Source: Nematopogon swammerdamellus
Taxonomy: Eukaryota > Arthropoda > Insecta > Lepidoptera > Adelidae
DNA length: 64,000 nt
Assembly: GCA_946902875.1 (NCBI GenBank)
Contig: OX336354.1
Location: 10,203,247 to 10,267,246 of the forward strand
Direction of reading: 5' to 3'
Shown: one piece after another, positions 52,620 to 63,159 of the stretch
Numbering within the stretch: the first letter of the stretch is position 1
Layout: every line of letters begins with the position of its first letter
Translations under genes and position numbers: made by a program
Notes under the pieces: generated by a model
Seen by the model: only the letters and a program-made list of their open reading frames with translations
Told to the model about the DNA's origin: nothing
Database searches by the model: none

Positions 52620-53400
52620 CGGAATACCGCCGGCGGCGGGAGGCAAGCCTCCAAGCACACCGGCGGGTGCAGGCCGTGGCTACGGAGCTCTCCGAGACGA
52701 CGCGAGGCAAGCTACGAGCGATAGGTGGTGGTACTAGACACGTAGGCCACCACCACCCCCATCTCGGAGAGCTCCGTATCCGCCGGACTGCACGGCGACG
52801 TCGTCGCGCAGCTCTTTTAAACTTCTTCCTCTTCGCGCGCGCGTCGCCTGATGTTCGCACAGCACCACCGGTAGCGGGGGCACTAGACGGGACGTGAGGT
52901 CCCGATGACCCCAAACTGGCCGATGGTGGACGTCGCCCTCACCGTAGATGTTGTGGCTCGGCCGACGTCAACGCTCCATCTTCGCCGTCGATGAAATGCA
53001 CCGGCGGCGTGGTGCTGGGTGGTGTGGCGTGCGTGTGGTGTTGGAGAAGAAAGGCGGCTCTCGTATTGGACGACGCGGGCGCGGGGAGGCCGGGCGACGC
53101 GGTGAGCGGAGGCAGTGCTGCTGCGGGCGAGCGGTGGCGGCGGCGACGTCGAAGTCGAGCGCGGCGGCGGCCGGCCGTCGCTGCAGAGCCTGCTCTCCAT
53201 CACGCAGGTCGCGTCCCGGGTGGTCTGCAGCCGCTACTGTTACCCGGCATGTCGATTTGGGTGGAGTAGTACCAGGGGCGCCGAGCGGCGGCGGTGGTGA
53301 TGCCGGCACGGTGCCTCCAACCGTGCGGGTCGCTGCGCCGCTGGAGAAGGGTCCGCGCGTGGCGGAAGCTCGGTAGGGTCGTCCCAGGCAAGAAGTTTTT
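52620..53400. other. GC-rich island, coding status unclear
   Basis: About 780 bp of very GC- and CpG-rich DNA with long open frames in several frames on both strands (for example 52948-53376 on +, 52968-53408 on -), all R/G/A/P-rich. That is expected from composition alone. An internal inverted repeat TACGGAGCTCTCCGAGA / complement lies at 52680-52696 and about 52762-52778. It could be an exon, a CpG island or a GC-rich LINE segment. Confidence 0.35.
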
Positions 53401-53484
53401 AAAAACAATTTCCAAGAGAAAAAATTTTCGACATGTCGGTTTGACAGCTCTTTTTCTTCTTATTATTATTATTTTGTTAATGAA

Positions 53485-53943
53485 CTAGCAGCAATATGCT
53501 GATGTGTTCATGTCTATGATGATCACTGGTGCGGTGTTACTATATTTTGTTATATTTCTTCGATTTTTAAATCTATTTTTGAATGTGTTTATTGAGGGTG
53601 CTTCAATAATTTCCTCGGGCAGTTTATTCCAGGTGTTTACGATTCTGTTAGTCAGGAAGTGTTTTCTTGCTTCGGTTGAGAAGCTTGTTACATTGATTTT
53701 CAAACTGTGACCTCTTACGTGAGTGTTTGAATTAAACATAAACATGCTTTCCAGCCCTGGGCAGTCATAGTGCCGCTTCAGTATTTTGTATGTCTCTATG
53801 AGATCTCCCCTATGTCTTCGTTGCTCCAGCGTTGTTAGTTTGAGGATTTTTAATCTTTTTTCAAATGTTATTTTTCTTAGAGTTTTTGGCAATTTTGTCG
53901 CTCTACGCTGTACATATTCAAGTAATTTATGTCCTTGGTAAGA
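53485..53943 (-). pseudogene. CR1-like LINE reverse transcriptase C-terminus
   Basis: One uninterrupted minus frame: GHKLLEYVQRRATKLPKTLR, then FEKRLKILKLTTLEQRRHRG and DLIETYKILK, and near the end NRIVNTWNKLPEEIIEAPSI. These are the standard thumb and C-terminal motifs of CR1/L2-type RTs (EYVQRRATK, L.SLE.RR.RGDLI..YK, NRI...WN.LP). 5' truncated at 53943 (about 150 residues remain). The stop is at 53485. The intact frame suggests a relatively young copy. Confidence 0.8.
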
Positions 53944-53981
53944 TGGTATTATAGGCTAGGTTAAAGTGACAAAAGTTCTTG

Positions 53982-54025
53982 GCGTGTCTCCACATTTTAG
54001 TTAAAACTAAAATGTGGAGACACGC
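53982..54025. repeat. Perfect 44-bp palindrome
   Basis: GCGTGTCTCCACATTTTAGTT and its exact complement are separated by two bases. A third partial copy ('gcatgtctccatattttagtt') follows at about 54039-54059. Confidence 0.85.
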
Positions 54026-54823
54026 CCACGCCTATTATGCATGTCTCCATATTTTAGTTAAAACGTTATACGGCTTATACTAATGAAATCCGACGTATTA
54101 TGACCGGATGTTTATAGCACAGCTTGTCACAAGCTGTATAACATCACGCTATTTTAATAGCCTTAGCAGTATGGTTGAAATTGAAGTCGGTGGAAATTAC
54201 TACTTACGTGTAGGTTATGAAAATTGTGTATAAAACTCCTAAAATAACACGAAGTCTAGATAATTTATAAAAGACAACCCCACTTGGAACTTCCGCATCA
54301 GTGAAACATTATTTTCAAATGTCGACACGAAGGAGATGATTATTTAAATTGCTGAGAAATAAAATGTCTGCGGCGAGCGTGCGCGCGATTTTGAAATAAT
54401 TTGAATGACAATACTTGTCTCGTTGTAAATTCTAATCTCAATAGGGTCGGCCCACTGGCGAGAGGCGGTCCCCCAGTTTATGCTCGCAGTTAACATTTTT
54501 ATGTGAATTTTTAAATATTTATTGTCAAATTTGTTGAAGATATAGTGGAATGTTGGTGGAAGTAAATTGTATCTAAATGGTTTGACATCGAATTTTTATT
54601 TAAGTATAGGTATACGTATTTCAATAATAAATAAGGTTTAACTTTAGCCATTTCTCATCCCTTTGATACCGAAATAACATAGTATTTATTTATTTATCAG
54701 CATTTTATTCATGTATGCATGTAACCATAATTTGTCCGCCTGTGCAAAATTTTTCATTTTTCAACTAAACGTTTTCCAACAATACAATCCTCATTATAAC
54801 TAATAATATTACCTACTAGCGTT
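54026..54823. other. AT-rich, nothing recognised
   Basis: No supported gene. Confidence 0.45.
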
Positions 54824-55570
54824 TTTCCGCGGCTTCGCTCGCCTTAAACTCTCATTTAAAAAATGGTGTAGTAAGTAGCAGATTTTTACCTCAGATTAGA
54901 TATATAGACAGAGCATAGATAGAATTATATCATAGCAGCATAGATAGAATATACTTTCTCGAGCCTCCGAGCTACTTTCTGTTTAACGAACGATATACTT
55001 TCCTCAAAACATTTAAGTGGTGGTATTTCCTCTAAGAAAGTAAGTCACTAAGCGCGAGGCCCAAGGACGAACTGCTTTTTTAATGTTTTTTTTTATTAAT
55101 TATACATGAAACGTGCAACCAATTACATTTTATTGTTCTTTAAATATATGCACAGAGCCTGGCCAATTGCAACAGCCTGGCGTTGAATGGGAGGAGAGAG
55201 TATGGATATGGATGTATGTGCAAAGTGAGATGCGTATATTATGTATTAGAATGTGCGAGAGGATTTACGTCAGGGAAGTCTCCGGCATGGCACTCTCGGA
55301 GGTGATATTGGCTGGTCGGAGCATGCGCTTTGTGCCCTCCGACTCAGCCACACATACCGGATTACATAAAAAAAAAAGTATAAGTCATGTAAACTATACG
55401 ATTTCTCGACGCCCTGAGGGCGAGACCGAATTGCGTCCTACGATAATACTTTCTCCAAAACAGTAAGTCACTAGGCCGGAGGCCGAGTTTAGTTCGGGTA
55501 ATCGAAGGCCAAGTCGCATTCAAACTAAGTTTACTTTCTCAAAGGTAGCGCAGGCGAGGCTGATGGGGCT
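54824..55570 (-). mobile_element. Helitron-like element, reverse, decayed array
   Basis: Minus-strand 3' end GGCGAGCGAAGCCGCGGAAA then AACGCTAGT at 54822-54850. Decayed array units ('gtaagtcactaag.gcgagg', 'aaggccaagtcgc') follow at about 55035-55075 and 55420-55560. A SINE-B sits inside. Confidence 0.55.
55268..55376 (+). mobile_element. SINE-B 3' end
   Basis: GGGAAGTCTCCGGCATGGCA, 'ctcggaggtgatattggct', 'catgcgctttgtgccctcc', A10. Nested in the Helitron-like element. Confidence 0.75.
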
Positions 55571-55685
55571 CACTTCTACGATATAATTAATAACGTGCTA
55601 TGATATTATTGATTGATACAGATCACTCGGCGCGCACGTATAACCCCCACATAACAAATTTTCTATGAAATACATTTTACATACT

Positions 55686-55888
55686 AGGTTAGTACCACCG
55701 TACTGGACGTAAGATGGCCATATTACCTCATAGCAAGCATTGCAGCCTCACCTGTGTTCTCCTCTAGTTCACTATAGCCAGCAATTCCAAAATATGGCAC
55801 TCTCGGAGGTGGTATTGGCTGGTCGGAGCATGTGCTCTGTCTGGCCCTCTTGCTCGGCCAGCCTTATGGAATTACCTACATAAAAAAA
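55686..55888 (+). mobile_element. SINE-B body
   Basis: GGTTAGTACCACCGTACTGG to 'gaattacctacataaaaaaa'; a short duplication ('catagcaagcattgcagcc') near its middle. Confidence 0.75.
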
Positions 55889-56978
55889 TTCTAAAAATTC
55901 ACATTTTTGTGAAAGACCTACGGGCTGGGTAACAATCGGCTATCATGAATGAGCCTGACGTTAACACGAGCGGATCCAAATAAAAATGAACCCATGCTTA
56001 GAGATATACAAAATTTTGCAAGTTTACAAAAATTTATTCAAATCTATCTAGCTGTCTATATGTAGAAAGAATATTGCGTATTTATTATTTTCTCTCGCGG
56101 GTCGGCCGCCGCCGCGCACCACCGCTCTTCAATTCACTCGTCATACATTTCAACATTCCATTCATAACTTTTATTATGAAAATAATGAAAAGCTAAAAAA
56201 AACTCGCCTTTTTGTGAAATATAAATGTTATTCGTGGGTCAGATTTATGCAAATGTTATTTTTTCAGAAATTTAGATGTATACAATACCTTTATTTACGG
56301 ATATTTATTTACATTGAAAACTATGAATATACCGAATTAATTAACAATGTAATTGTGAAAAGAATTAACTGTTCACCCTGAATCTTTGAAAATCTAATAG
56401 GCCAAGTGCAGAGAAATCCATTACAAACAAGCGTTTATTGAAATGTTGCTTGGGATAACGGGTACTTCTACCGTTTTATCGAACGGACTCAAAATATCGC
56501 GCGAGCCAATCCGAAAGTAAACGCTACTATTTTCTTTGTAAATAATATCGTCATTAATATATTCTGTCACATACCTTTCGCCTTTTCAACCCTTTTGTAA
56601 ACTATCAGCATATACATTTCAACTAAAAACTATCAAAATAACCTACTGTAAACCCTCAAAAAGTAGCAATTTTGAAGCGGAACTCGCTAGGGCGGGCGCC
56701 TGCGGTGTAAGGCGGGCGGCACGCGCCGCCGCCGGAAATGACGAGATCCATCTCGGACGGAACGTCAACAACGCACCGGAAGTAGGCGCAGCGTGCGATG
56801 ATGGCGGCAGATTGTATAGATAGATTATTGCGAATATTATACGCTTAATGGGGGACTAACACTGCTAGATTTTCGTCGAGTGACGATAGGCCGTACGGCG
56901 AAAATCGAAAAGTGGTAACCTCGTCAGTAAGGAAGCAGAGAAGATGTTAAAGTATCTGTAAGTGTAAGTAATTGTACC
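55889..56978. other. No supported gene; GC-rich patch 56690-56840
   Basis: The patch (GGCGGGCGCCTGCGG... CGCACCGGAAGTAGGCGCAG) contains CCGGAAGT, an Ets-type site, and a 16-codon ORF from ATG 56788. It resembles a promoter/5' UTR, but nothing downstream confirms it. Confidence 0.3.
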
Positions 56979-57290
56979 GTGTGAGGCCGGTACTTTAAAA
57001 GAATAGTCTCACTGCATCTCTCCCCGTGTATGTCGTAAAAGGCGACTAAGGGATATGACTCCCTTCTTATATTACTAGGTGGTAGGGTTTAACCCGCCCG
57101 GGTTGATACCACCACCCTGAATGAAAGGCCGGTCGAAACGGCTATGTCAATAGTTTTCTGTCCAGTTCCGTGTAGCCGGCACGACCGAAGGGAAGCACTG
57201 ACGTGGCATCAAGTTCATCCGGTGTTATGGGCTGACATCACGGATGTTGTAGGTGATGTAGCCAACCGTGTCAGTTTCCATAAAAAAAAA
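56979..57290 (+). mobile_element. Hybrid SINE (C-head, A-body), full length
   Basis: GTGTGAGGCCGGTACTTTAA, 'aatagtctcactgcatctctc', the same junction as 47949, body and A9. The change of CCCC to CTCA in the head is matched by GAGGCC for GGGGCC, keeping a possible stem. Confidence 0.85.
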
Positions 57291-57339
57291 TCTGGAAAAA
57301 AAGCAAGAGGTTACCAAAATGTGGCCCGTCGACTCGACG

Positions 57340-57560
57340 ATCGTTGTGCCCATAGTCGTATCAGCGCATGGGCTGATAGCGAACAGCCTCGACGACCACC
57401 TAGAGAGGCTCTCGCTGAGTGGTTGGGTCAAGGGTTAGATCCAGAAGGCAGCCCTGCGCGACACTAAGTACACGCATCGTTCGGAGGTTTCTCTCCCTAG
57501 GGCCCGACCATCGGTAGCTTGGGTCCACCCCGCTGCCGCCGCCGCGCCGGTGGCGAAGGA
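57340..57560 (+). repeat. Repeat J
   Basis: Partner of 52300-52515; begins immediately after a hybrid SINE and ends near GCCGCCGCGCCGGTGGCGAA. Confidence 0.45.
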
Positions 57561-57779
57561 GACTCCATTTGTTTTTTTATTAATTTTACATTTTAAGTTT
57601 ATAAATATGTAAAATTAATATAAAAAAATATGTAAATAAATGGTTTATTAAAAAATTATAATAATTTATTAAGAATTTTATTTGCAGAGATGAAGAGATA
57701 AAACATATGTTTTTTTATTTATTCCCCCCTCAATTCCCCGATGGTGGTAAACTAACTATATATCTATGAAAGCATTATA

Positions 57780-58240
57780 CAGGGTGTATGATGACTAAAG
57801 GTCATAAAGCAAACCAGGTACTCCTGAGCCTATTTGGAGCAAAAAAGTCAGATGACATTTTGTTGTGCTGTGAACTTTTTTTTCCATACAAAACTAAATA
57901 GGTAGGCTCAAATTGTAGCCGACTGGGTTGGTACCACCGTACTGGATGTAAGATGGCCGCATAGCAGCCTCGGCTGTGTTCTCCTCTAGTCCAGTATAGC
58001 CAGCAATCCAGGGAAGTCTCCTGTATGGCACCTACCTTCTCGGAGGTGATATTGGCTGGTCGGAGCATGCGCTTTGGCCCCTCCGTCTCAGCAACCCATA
58101 CCGGGATTACATAAAAAAAAAATTAGTTTGGTATGAAAAAAAAAGTTCACCGTAGAACAAAATGTCATCTAACTTTTTTGCTCCAAATAGGTTCAGGAGT
58201 ACCTGGTTTGCTTCATGACCTATAGTCATCAAACACCCTG
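57780..58240. mobile_element. Foldback MITE with SINE-B in its loop
   Basis: Ends CAGGGTGT...ACACCCTG with TA on both sides. Arms 57780-57897 and 58125-58240 are about 90 percent complementary (for example CAAACCAGGTACTCCTGA and its complement). The only sequence between the arms is the SINE-B. Confidence 0.85.
57898..58122 (+). mobile_element. SINE-B inserted at a hairpin apex
   Basis: 'aggtaggctcaaattgtagcc' to 'cataccgggattacat' plus A9; nearly the same as 11922-12166 over the shared length. Confidence 0.8.
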
Positions 58241-58242
58241 TA

Positions 58243-58659
58243 TGGTACTTAGGTAATCGGATGATAATAATGCGAAGTTTCGGTTGTACATTTATCTAAA
58301 GGTTGTAGAAAATGAGTTTTACAAAATCGCACTTTTGGTGATAGTCTAGGCAAATACCCCAGAAGTGAACCTAGAGCGAGGTGGTATGAAGCATTCACCT
58401 AGGTGACCTATTAGAATAGCTTTTTTTGTAGATATTCCTTTTTTTGTAGAGTGTGAATTATTATGTTTTATATTTTGTCAAAATTATGTCCTCAAATATA
58501 TTTAAAATTGTCACAAAAGTACTATGCGACCTCCTCTGAACAAATTTCAATATTTCTGCGTCGACAGATTTTGAGAGGTAATGTTCACATTACTGCTACA
58601 AAGTTTAAGTTAATGATCTACCAAACTATTTCCAAGCACTAGTATTTTAATTAATTTGT
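58243..58659. other. AT-rich, nothing recognised
   Basis: No supported gene. Confidence 0.45.
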
Positions 58660-60426
58660 CAGCCTCCATAGCTCAGTGGTGCACAAGGCCGTACCCAGGG
58701 GGGGGGTTCGGGGGGTTGTAACCCCCCCCGAAATAGGTATCCACTATGGCCGGTGTTCAGAAAATATATTTTTGAGCAGACAAACAATTAAAAATTCCGT
58801 GGGAACTTCCAACTAAATCACAACACAAAGGACCACGTGTATTGCATTGGGTTGGGGCAATAAACATCGGGCTATTTCGGAGGCGCCTATTGTTTCAAGA
58901 CAAAACATCTGGCTAATGCTACCTCCTTCCTAGCTACCCCGCAAGCAGACGAGGTGTAGTAGATAAGAAAGCGAGAGTTGGTTTAGTTATCCACCGTAAT
59001 TCTTAATTCCGTTACGTTCATAGTGTGTGAATGTACCTACTGACGTTGTACACTAGTGAATTTGGAATCTATTTGGTGAGTACATAAATCAGAATTACCT
59101 ACTTATTAATTTTCATAAATTTTATACAAACTGTTTGATTTAGTAAAGCGATATACAAGTCAAACTGAGGCCCGTTGGCTTAGCCCAATGGGAGATAGGT
59201 GTTAAGTAGTATTAATTTACAATACTTATCTCTTTGAATTTTTTTGAGAGGGGTCTGCTAGGAGTTCCATTTTGATTAAATAAATAAATAAGTATGAATT
59301 TTACTGCGATGTGGAAGGCCGAAGAGCATTTCTTCTAGTCAAGCTTTTTTTTTTATTAGGTTTAACCACACAGAATCGTTCTGTACATACAAATCTTTAA
59401 AATATATAATACATGGCTAGAACTATCTGTACTTAAGGCTAAACACAACATGAACAAATTAAGATACTAAAATTAATAGCTAAAATTAAAAACTTAAGCC
59501 AAAGCTTTATTCACATCCAAGAGAATGTACGAGGTTCTCTCAGTAGCGACTCCTGGTGCTGAGTATTGGGTTGGCTCTGGGCTAAGGACTTTTTTTTTCA
59601 TAATTTCATAACTTACGCGTTAATTTATTTCTACCACAATGAGTTCAAAAACTGACCATTATATTCCCTTTTGCTGTCTTTATGTACATACTTTAATTTC
59701 GACAAACTTGGGCAAGGGCGACTGTTTTGAAAAATTTAACGTTTTTTTCAGAAAATGTTCTCGTTGAGAATGGTTTTTCCAAAAGATCTTCCATTGTAGA
59801 TTTCGCACTGAAGTTTGCCATTATTACCAATAAATAATCACTTTAAAAAAACACCGCACAAGATTCATCGATAACAGGTACATACCTACAAAACGGAATA
59901 TATACAGCTATCAACTCGCGAGATTTTGTTTACAAAGCAGTCACGCATACACTGTCGCAGCAGCGCGCACACACACGCACAACAACGCACCTAGCCTAGC
60001 TCGCTAGTCGCTAAATGCGCTCCCCGCTGCGCCAACTCGAAACGCCTATCAGCGGGTACGCGCGGGACGGGGGAACATAGGCCGCGTGTATGGAATACGA
60101 TGGCGCGTCAAATGTAGCCAACCGGCAATTAATGCCTTGATGTGTCGTCATTCCTCGCCCGCGTATTTAAAAATAAGGAACGGGATTGACGTTTTAGCTT
60201 ATTCATCGTGGGTTATACATAATAAAAATATTATTGCCCCGATATTTTTTCACATTTGTTTTTGCTTAATACTTTGATATTAATGCTGGCATTCATTTTA
60301 TTTGGTTTGGCGGCGCCAACCTAGCCAACTTAAAGGTAAATCGCCGCTGGGTTCTCTCAAGGTGTTTTCTTTCACCGGGGTGTTTTATATTTCTAACTAT
60401 TATGCACGTACTAGGTGCTATGTCTA

Positions 60427-60540
60427 TGTCAGTGCTTCCCTTCGCCACGACCGAAGGGAAGCACTGACATGGCACCTAGATAACCAAGGTAAAATTAAGG
60501 ATGTTGCAGGTGATGTAGCTAACAGCAGGTAAGATAAAAA
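60427..60540 (+). mobile_element. Head-to-head SINE-A fragments (hairpin)
   Basis: TGTCAGTGCTTCCCTTCG at 60427-60444 is the exact complement of 60452-60469, both being the 'gaagggaagcactgaca' module of SINE-A, 7 bp apart. The right-hand copy continues with a diverged body ('gttgcaggtgatgtagc') to 'aagataaaaaaaaa'. Confidence 0.75.
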
Positions 60541-60860
60541 AAAACGGCCAAGTGCGAGTCGAGCTCGCGCACCGAGGGTTCCGTATCGCCATGTCATGGC
60601 TAGCGCCACTCACGCCATCAATGGCGTGTTATGAAATGCTTCATATTAGTTAAATGTCATGATTAGTTAAAATGCTTCATAATCTATTCGGTAGATGACT
60701 TTTTGGTTTCTTCTATGGGAACCTCTGTGTATTTTTTACTTTTTCTTATTTTTAATATTTGTTGTTATATCGCTATTATATCCACTATTATAAAAAGTGG
60801 ACCGATTTTCATGCGGATTTTTTAAAAAAGCTTGAAATAAAAGTTAAATTACAAATTTAA

Positions 60861-61047
60861 AAAACCCCCGACCCTTAAAATGTCAAAAATAATTTCCATT
60901 TACTTACTTAAAGGAGTCGGGGGACCGCTAAGTAAATAAAATATAAAAACTCAGAGCTGCGCGGGAATTTACTTAGCGGTCTCCCGACTCGACCCGACGT
61001 AAGTGAACGGAAATTACTATTTTTGACTTTTTAAGGGTCGGGTTTGT
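60861..61047. mobile_element. Foldback MITE nested in element E
   Basis: AAAACCCCCGACCCTTAAAA and the inverted 'ttaagggtcgggttt', with inner inverted 'aataatttcc' and 'ggtcccccgactc'-type text; non-coding. Confidence 0.7.
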
Positions 61048-61145
61048 TTTATTATTTGTTGTTATATCGGCCATAATATAATAACACATATTCTGTGAAA
61101 ATTTCAACGGGCTACCTTTACGGTTCAAGAGATACAGCCCTCGAA

Positions 61146-61172
61146 CGGACGGACGGACGGACGGACGGACGA

Positions 61173-61227
<55 letters not shown>
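61146..61227. repeat. Compound (GGAC)n(CAGA)n microsatellite
   Basis: Six to seven GGAC units, then about twelve CAGA units; part of the element E consensus, so inherited with the element. Confidence 0.9.
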
Positions 61228-61230
<3 letters not shown>

Positions 61231-62023
61231 TAGGCTTAGTAATAGGATCCCGTACCGGACACGGAACCCTAAAAAATCGTGTAACAAAAGAATTAGATTT
61301 TTTTAGCTAACATTATAGATTGATTTATATCCGAAACTAAATAGCTTTCGCTGAAAATGTTTTATTTAAAAGAAAAAACATTTTTACTTTCTCCATACAT
61401 TTTTAAATACCTATTCCTGAAATATAAGGGTGAAGATCTTTTTTTTTTGCCCAAGTGGTGGAACAAAAGATGTTTAGAATATGAAATACTACACGCTCAG
61501 CCTTCATGCTAACACCCATTTTTGAAAGAGGGCGTTTAATGAAATACCTACATTACATGCACACTGTGCATATATAGGTCTTTCAAAATTAGTTAATAGT
61601 ACGCTAAGGGCCCCCCTGTATCATATAGGGAGTAAAACCTATATAATGTTTTTTGGACCTTGGGCTTTTTTTATGTAAATTTTTTTTTTATGTATTTAAA
61701 TAAAAAAATAGGTGGTTGATTTTTATAGCCTTACCGATTCAGTTTCATAACAGTAACAAAAAAGTCTTTATTACCATTATGATGTAACACGTGTAAGTTG
61801 GTAAAAAAATGAAATTCTTTCTATCCCATACTAATAAAACTAAAATTGTGGTTTTTCACAATTTCTGAAAGAAATAGGTCTATATATTGGAAGACTTTTT
61901 TGTTCCTGGCATGAAACTGAAACGATTAAGAAAAACATTTTTTTTTTTAATTTTATCTTAAAAAAAGATTTTTCTGTAAAAAGAATGTTTGTTCTTCAAA
62001 AGTGATCGATTTCGGATACAGCA

Positions 62024-62044
62024 CCCCCCCCCCCCCCCCCCCCC
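62024..62044. repeat. Poly-C run, 21 bases
   Basis: Inside the hAT element near its right end; length likely unstable. Confidence 0.9.
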
Positions 62045-62644
62045 TCATCCTTAGCGTACTATTAACTAATTTTGAAAGACCTTATATAACGTAGGTACAT
62101 GAGTTTACAAATATTTTTTCGAACCTTGACCCCCCCGAAACAAAATCCTGGGTACGGCCCTGGTGGTGCAGACAGTCAACTGTCGCTATTGAATGTTAGC
62201 AACGCTGGGTGCGGTCGGAACTTGAAGGGTGACCGCTGACCGTTGGAGGCTGACCGAGGTTCGGATTCCTCGTAAAACTGTAGGTCCCTTCCCTGCTAAT
62301 CTTACGTGGTGGTAGGGTTTAACCTGCCCGGGTTGGTACCACCGCACTGAATGAAACGTCGGTCGAAACGGCTACGTAAATAGTTTGTGTTTTTCGACCA
62401 GTTCAGTGTAGCCGGCACGATCAAAGGGGGAAGCACTGACATGGCACCTAGTTCACCCGGTGTTATGGGCTGACATCACGGACGTTGTAGGTGATGTAGC
62501 CAACCGTGTCAGCTTCCATAAAAAAAAAATTATTGAAATGCGTATTATCTCTTTGAATAGGTACACGCCGCACTACGGAAACACACGATAGAGAGCGGAC
62601 CAACAAAATAATAGGCAAGTTTTGTTTTCATTGCGCCGCCGGTT

Positions 62645-62660
62645 GCCGCCAGGGGGCGCC
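62645..62660. promoter_or_regulatory. CTCF-like motif
   Basis: GCCGCCAGGGGGCGCC closely resembles the CTCF core (CCASYAGRKGGCRS in vertebrates; AGGNGGCGC in Drosophila). It sits in a short GC-rich patch, 115 bp after the split SINE-A, of which 'ggtgctctagcgctttcctgcc' (62701 on) recurs at 63298. Confidence 0.4.
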
Positions 62661-62950
62661 GAATATCGCCATTTCCGTAGCGGCCACGGTAATGACGATA
62701 TGGTGCTCTAGCGCTTTCCTGCCTACCCTCTCCGCTGCATCCGTAGCATGGAAATAAACACATAGACAGAGCATTGCACACATTAACATTTCCACTTGTT
62801 AGTCAACATTTGGTTGACATGCACTCCATTTTCATTTAATTTTTCGCACGTTAGTAACCTTACTTACAATCCCAGGAATGGCTGGCAGATAAATTACTTT
62901 AGGCTTCGCCTTTTAGTCCGCCCTTTGTCACTTCTCTTGTGCAATAAAGG

Positions 62951-63150
62951 ACATTTCATTTCATTTCTTTTCATTTCAATTTCATTTCATTTCATTTCAT
63001 TTCATTTCATTTCATTTCATTTCATTTCATTTCATTTCATTTCATTTCATTTCATTTCATTTCATTTCATTTCATTTCATTTCATTTCATTTCATTTCAT
63101 TTCATTTCATTTCATTTCATTTCATTTCTTTTAATTTCTTTTAATTTCTT
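62951..63150 (+). repeat. (TTTCA)n microsatellite on a retroposon tail
   Basis: More than 30 TTTCA units directly after 'gtgcaataaaggacatttcat', a LINE-type 3' end with a poly(A)-signal-like AATAAA. Some TTTTAA variants at the far end. Confidence 0.9.
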
Positions 63151-63159
63151 TCAATTTGC

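Larger units (their letters stand above)
60542..61275 (+). mobile_element. Element E, complete copy
   Basis: AACGGCCAAGTGCGAGTCGA, 'gcgcaccgagggttccgta' to GTAGGCTTAGTAATAGG and 'cacggaaccctaaaaaat'. Contains a nested foldback MITE and a GGAC/CAGA microsatellite. Its ends carry inverted GGGTTCCGT / ACGGAACCC. Confidence 0.75.
58684..62162. mobile_element. 3.48-kb hAT-type element, GTGGTGCA TSD
   Basis: TSD GTGGTGCA at 58676-58683 and 62163-62170. Ends CAAGGCCGTACCCAGGG and CCTGGGTACGGCCCTG are inverted repeats with one mismatch in the first 15; C/G-runs lie inside both ends. 8-bp TSD and the CA(G)GGCCGTACCC end fit hAT. No transposase recognised; 59341-59600 looks like a reverse LINE 3' end, and the interior also carries a rearranged SINE-A, element E and microsatellites. 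Confidence 0.85.
58660..62529 (+). mobile_element. SINE-A split by a hAT element
   Basis: The head starts at 58660 (TCAGCCTCCATAGCTCAGTG), breaks after GGTGCA and resumes at 62163 with the repeated GTGGTGCA, followed by the 5S-like box (GGAACTTGAAGGGTGACC, mutated), B box, full body and A9. Joining the flanks gives an ordinary full-length SINE-A closest to the 11.5-kb copy. Confidence 0.88.

Noticed and set aside
52948..53408. Several 90-146 codon frames on both strands
   Set aside because: High GC lowers stop frequency; overlapping frames on both strands are all R/G/A/P-rich, so none can be chosen.
62796..63134. Open frame of repeated FISFH units
   Set aside because: Pure translation of the TTTCA microsatellite.
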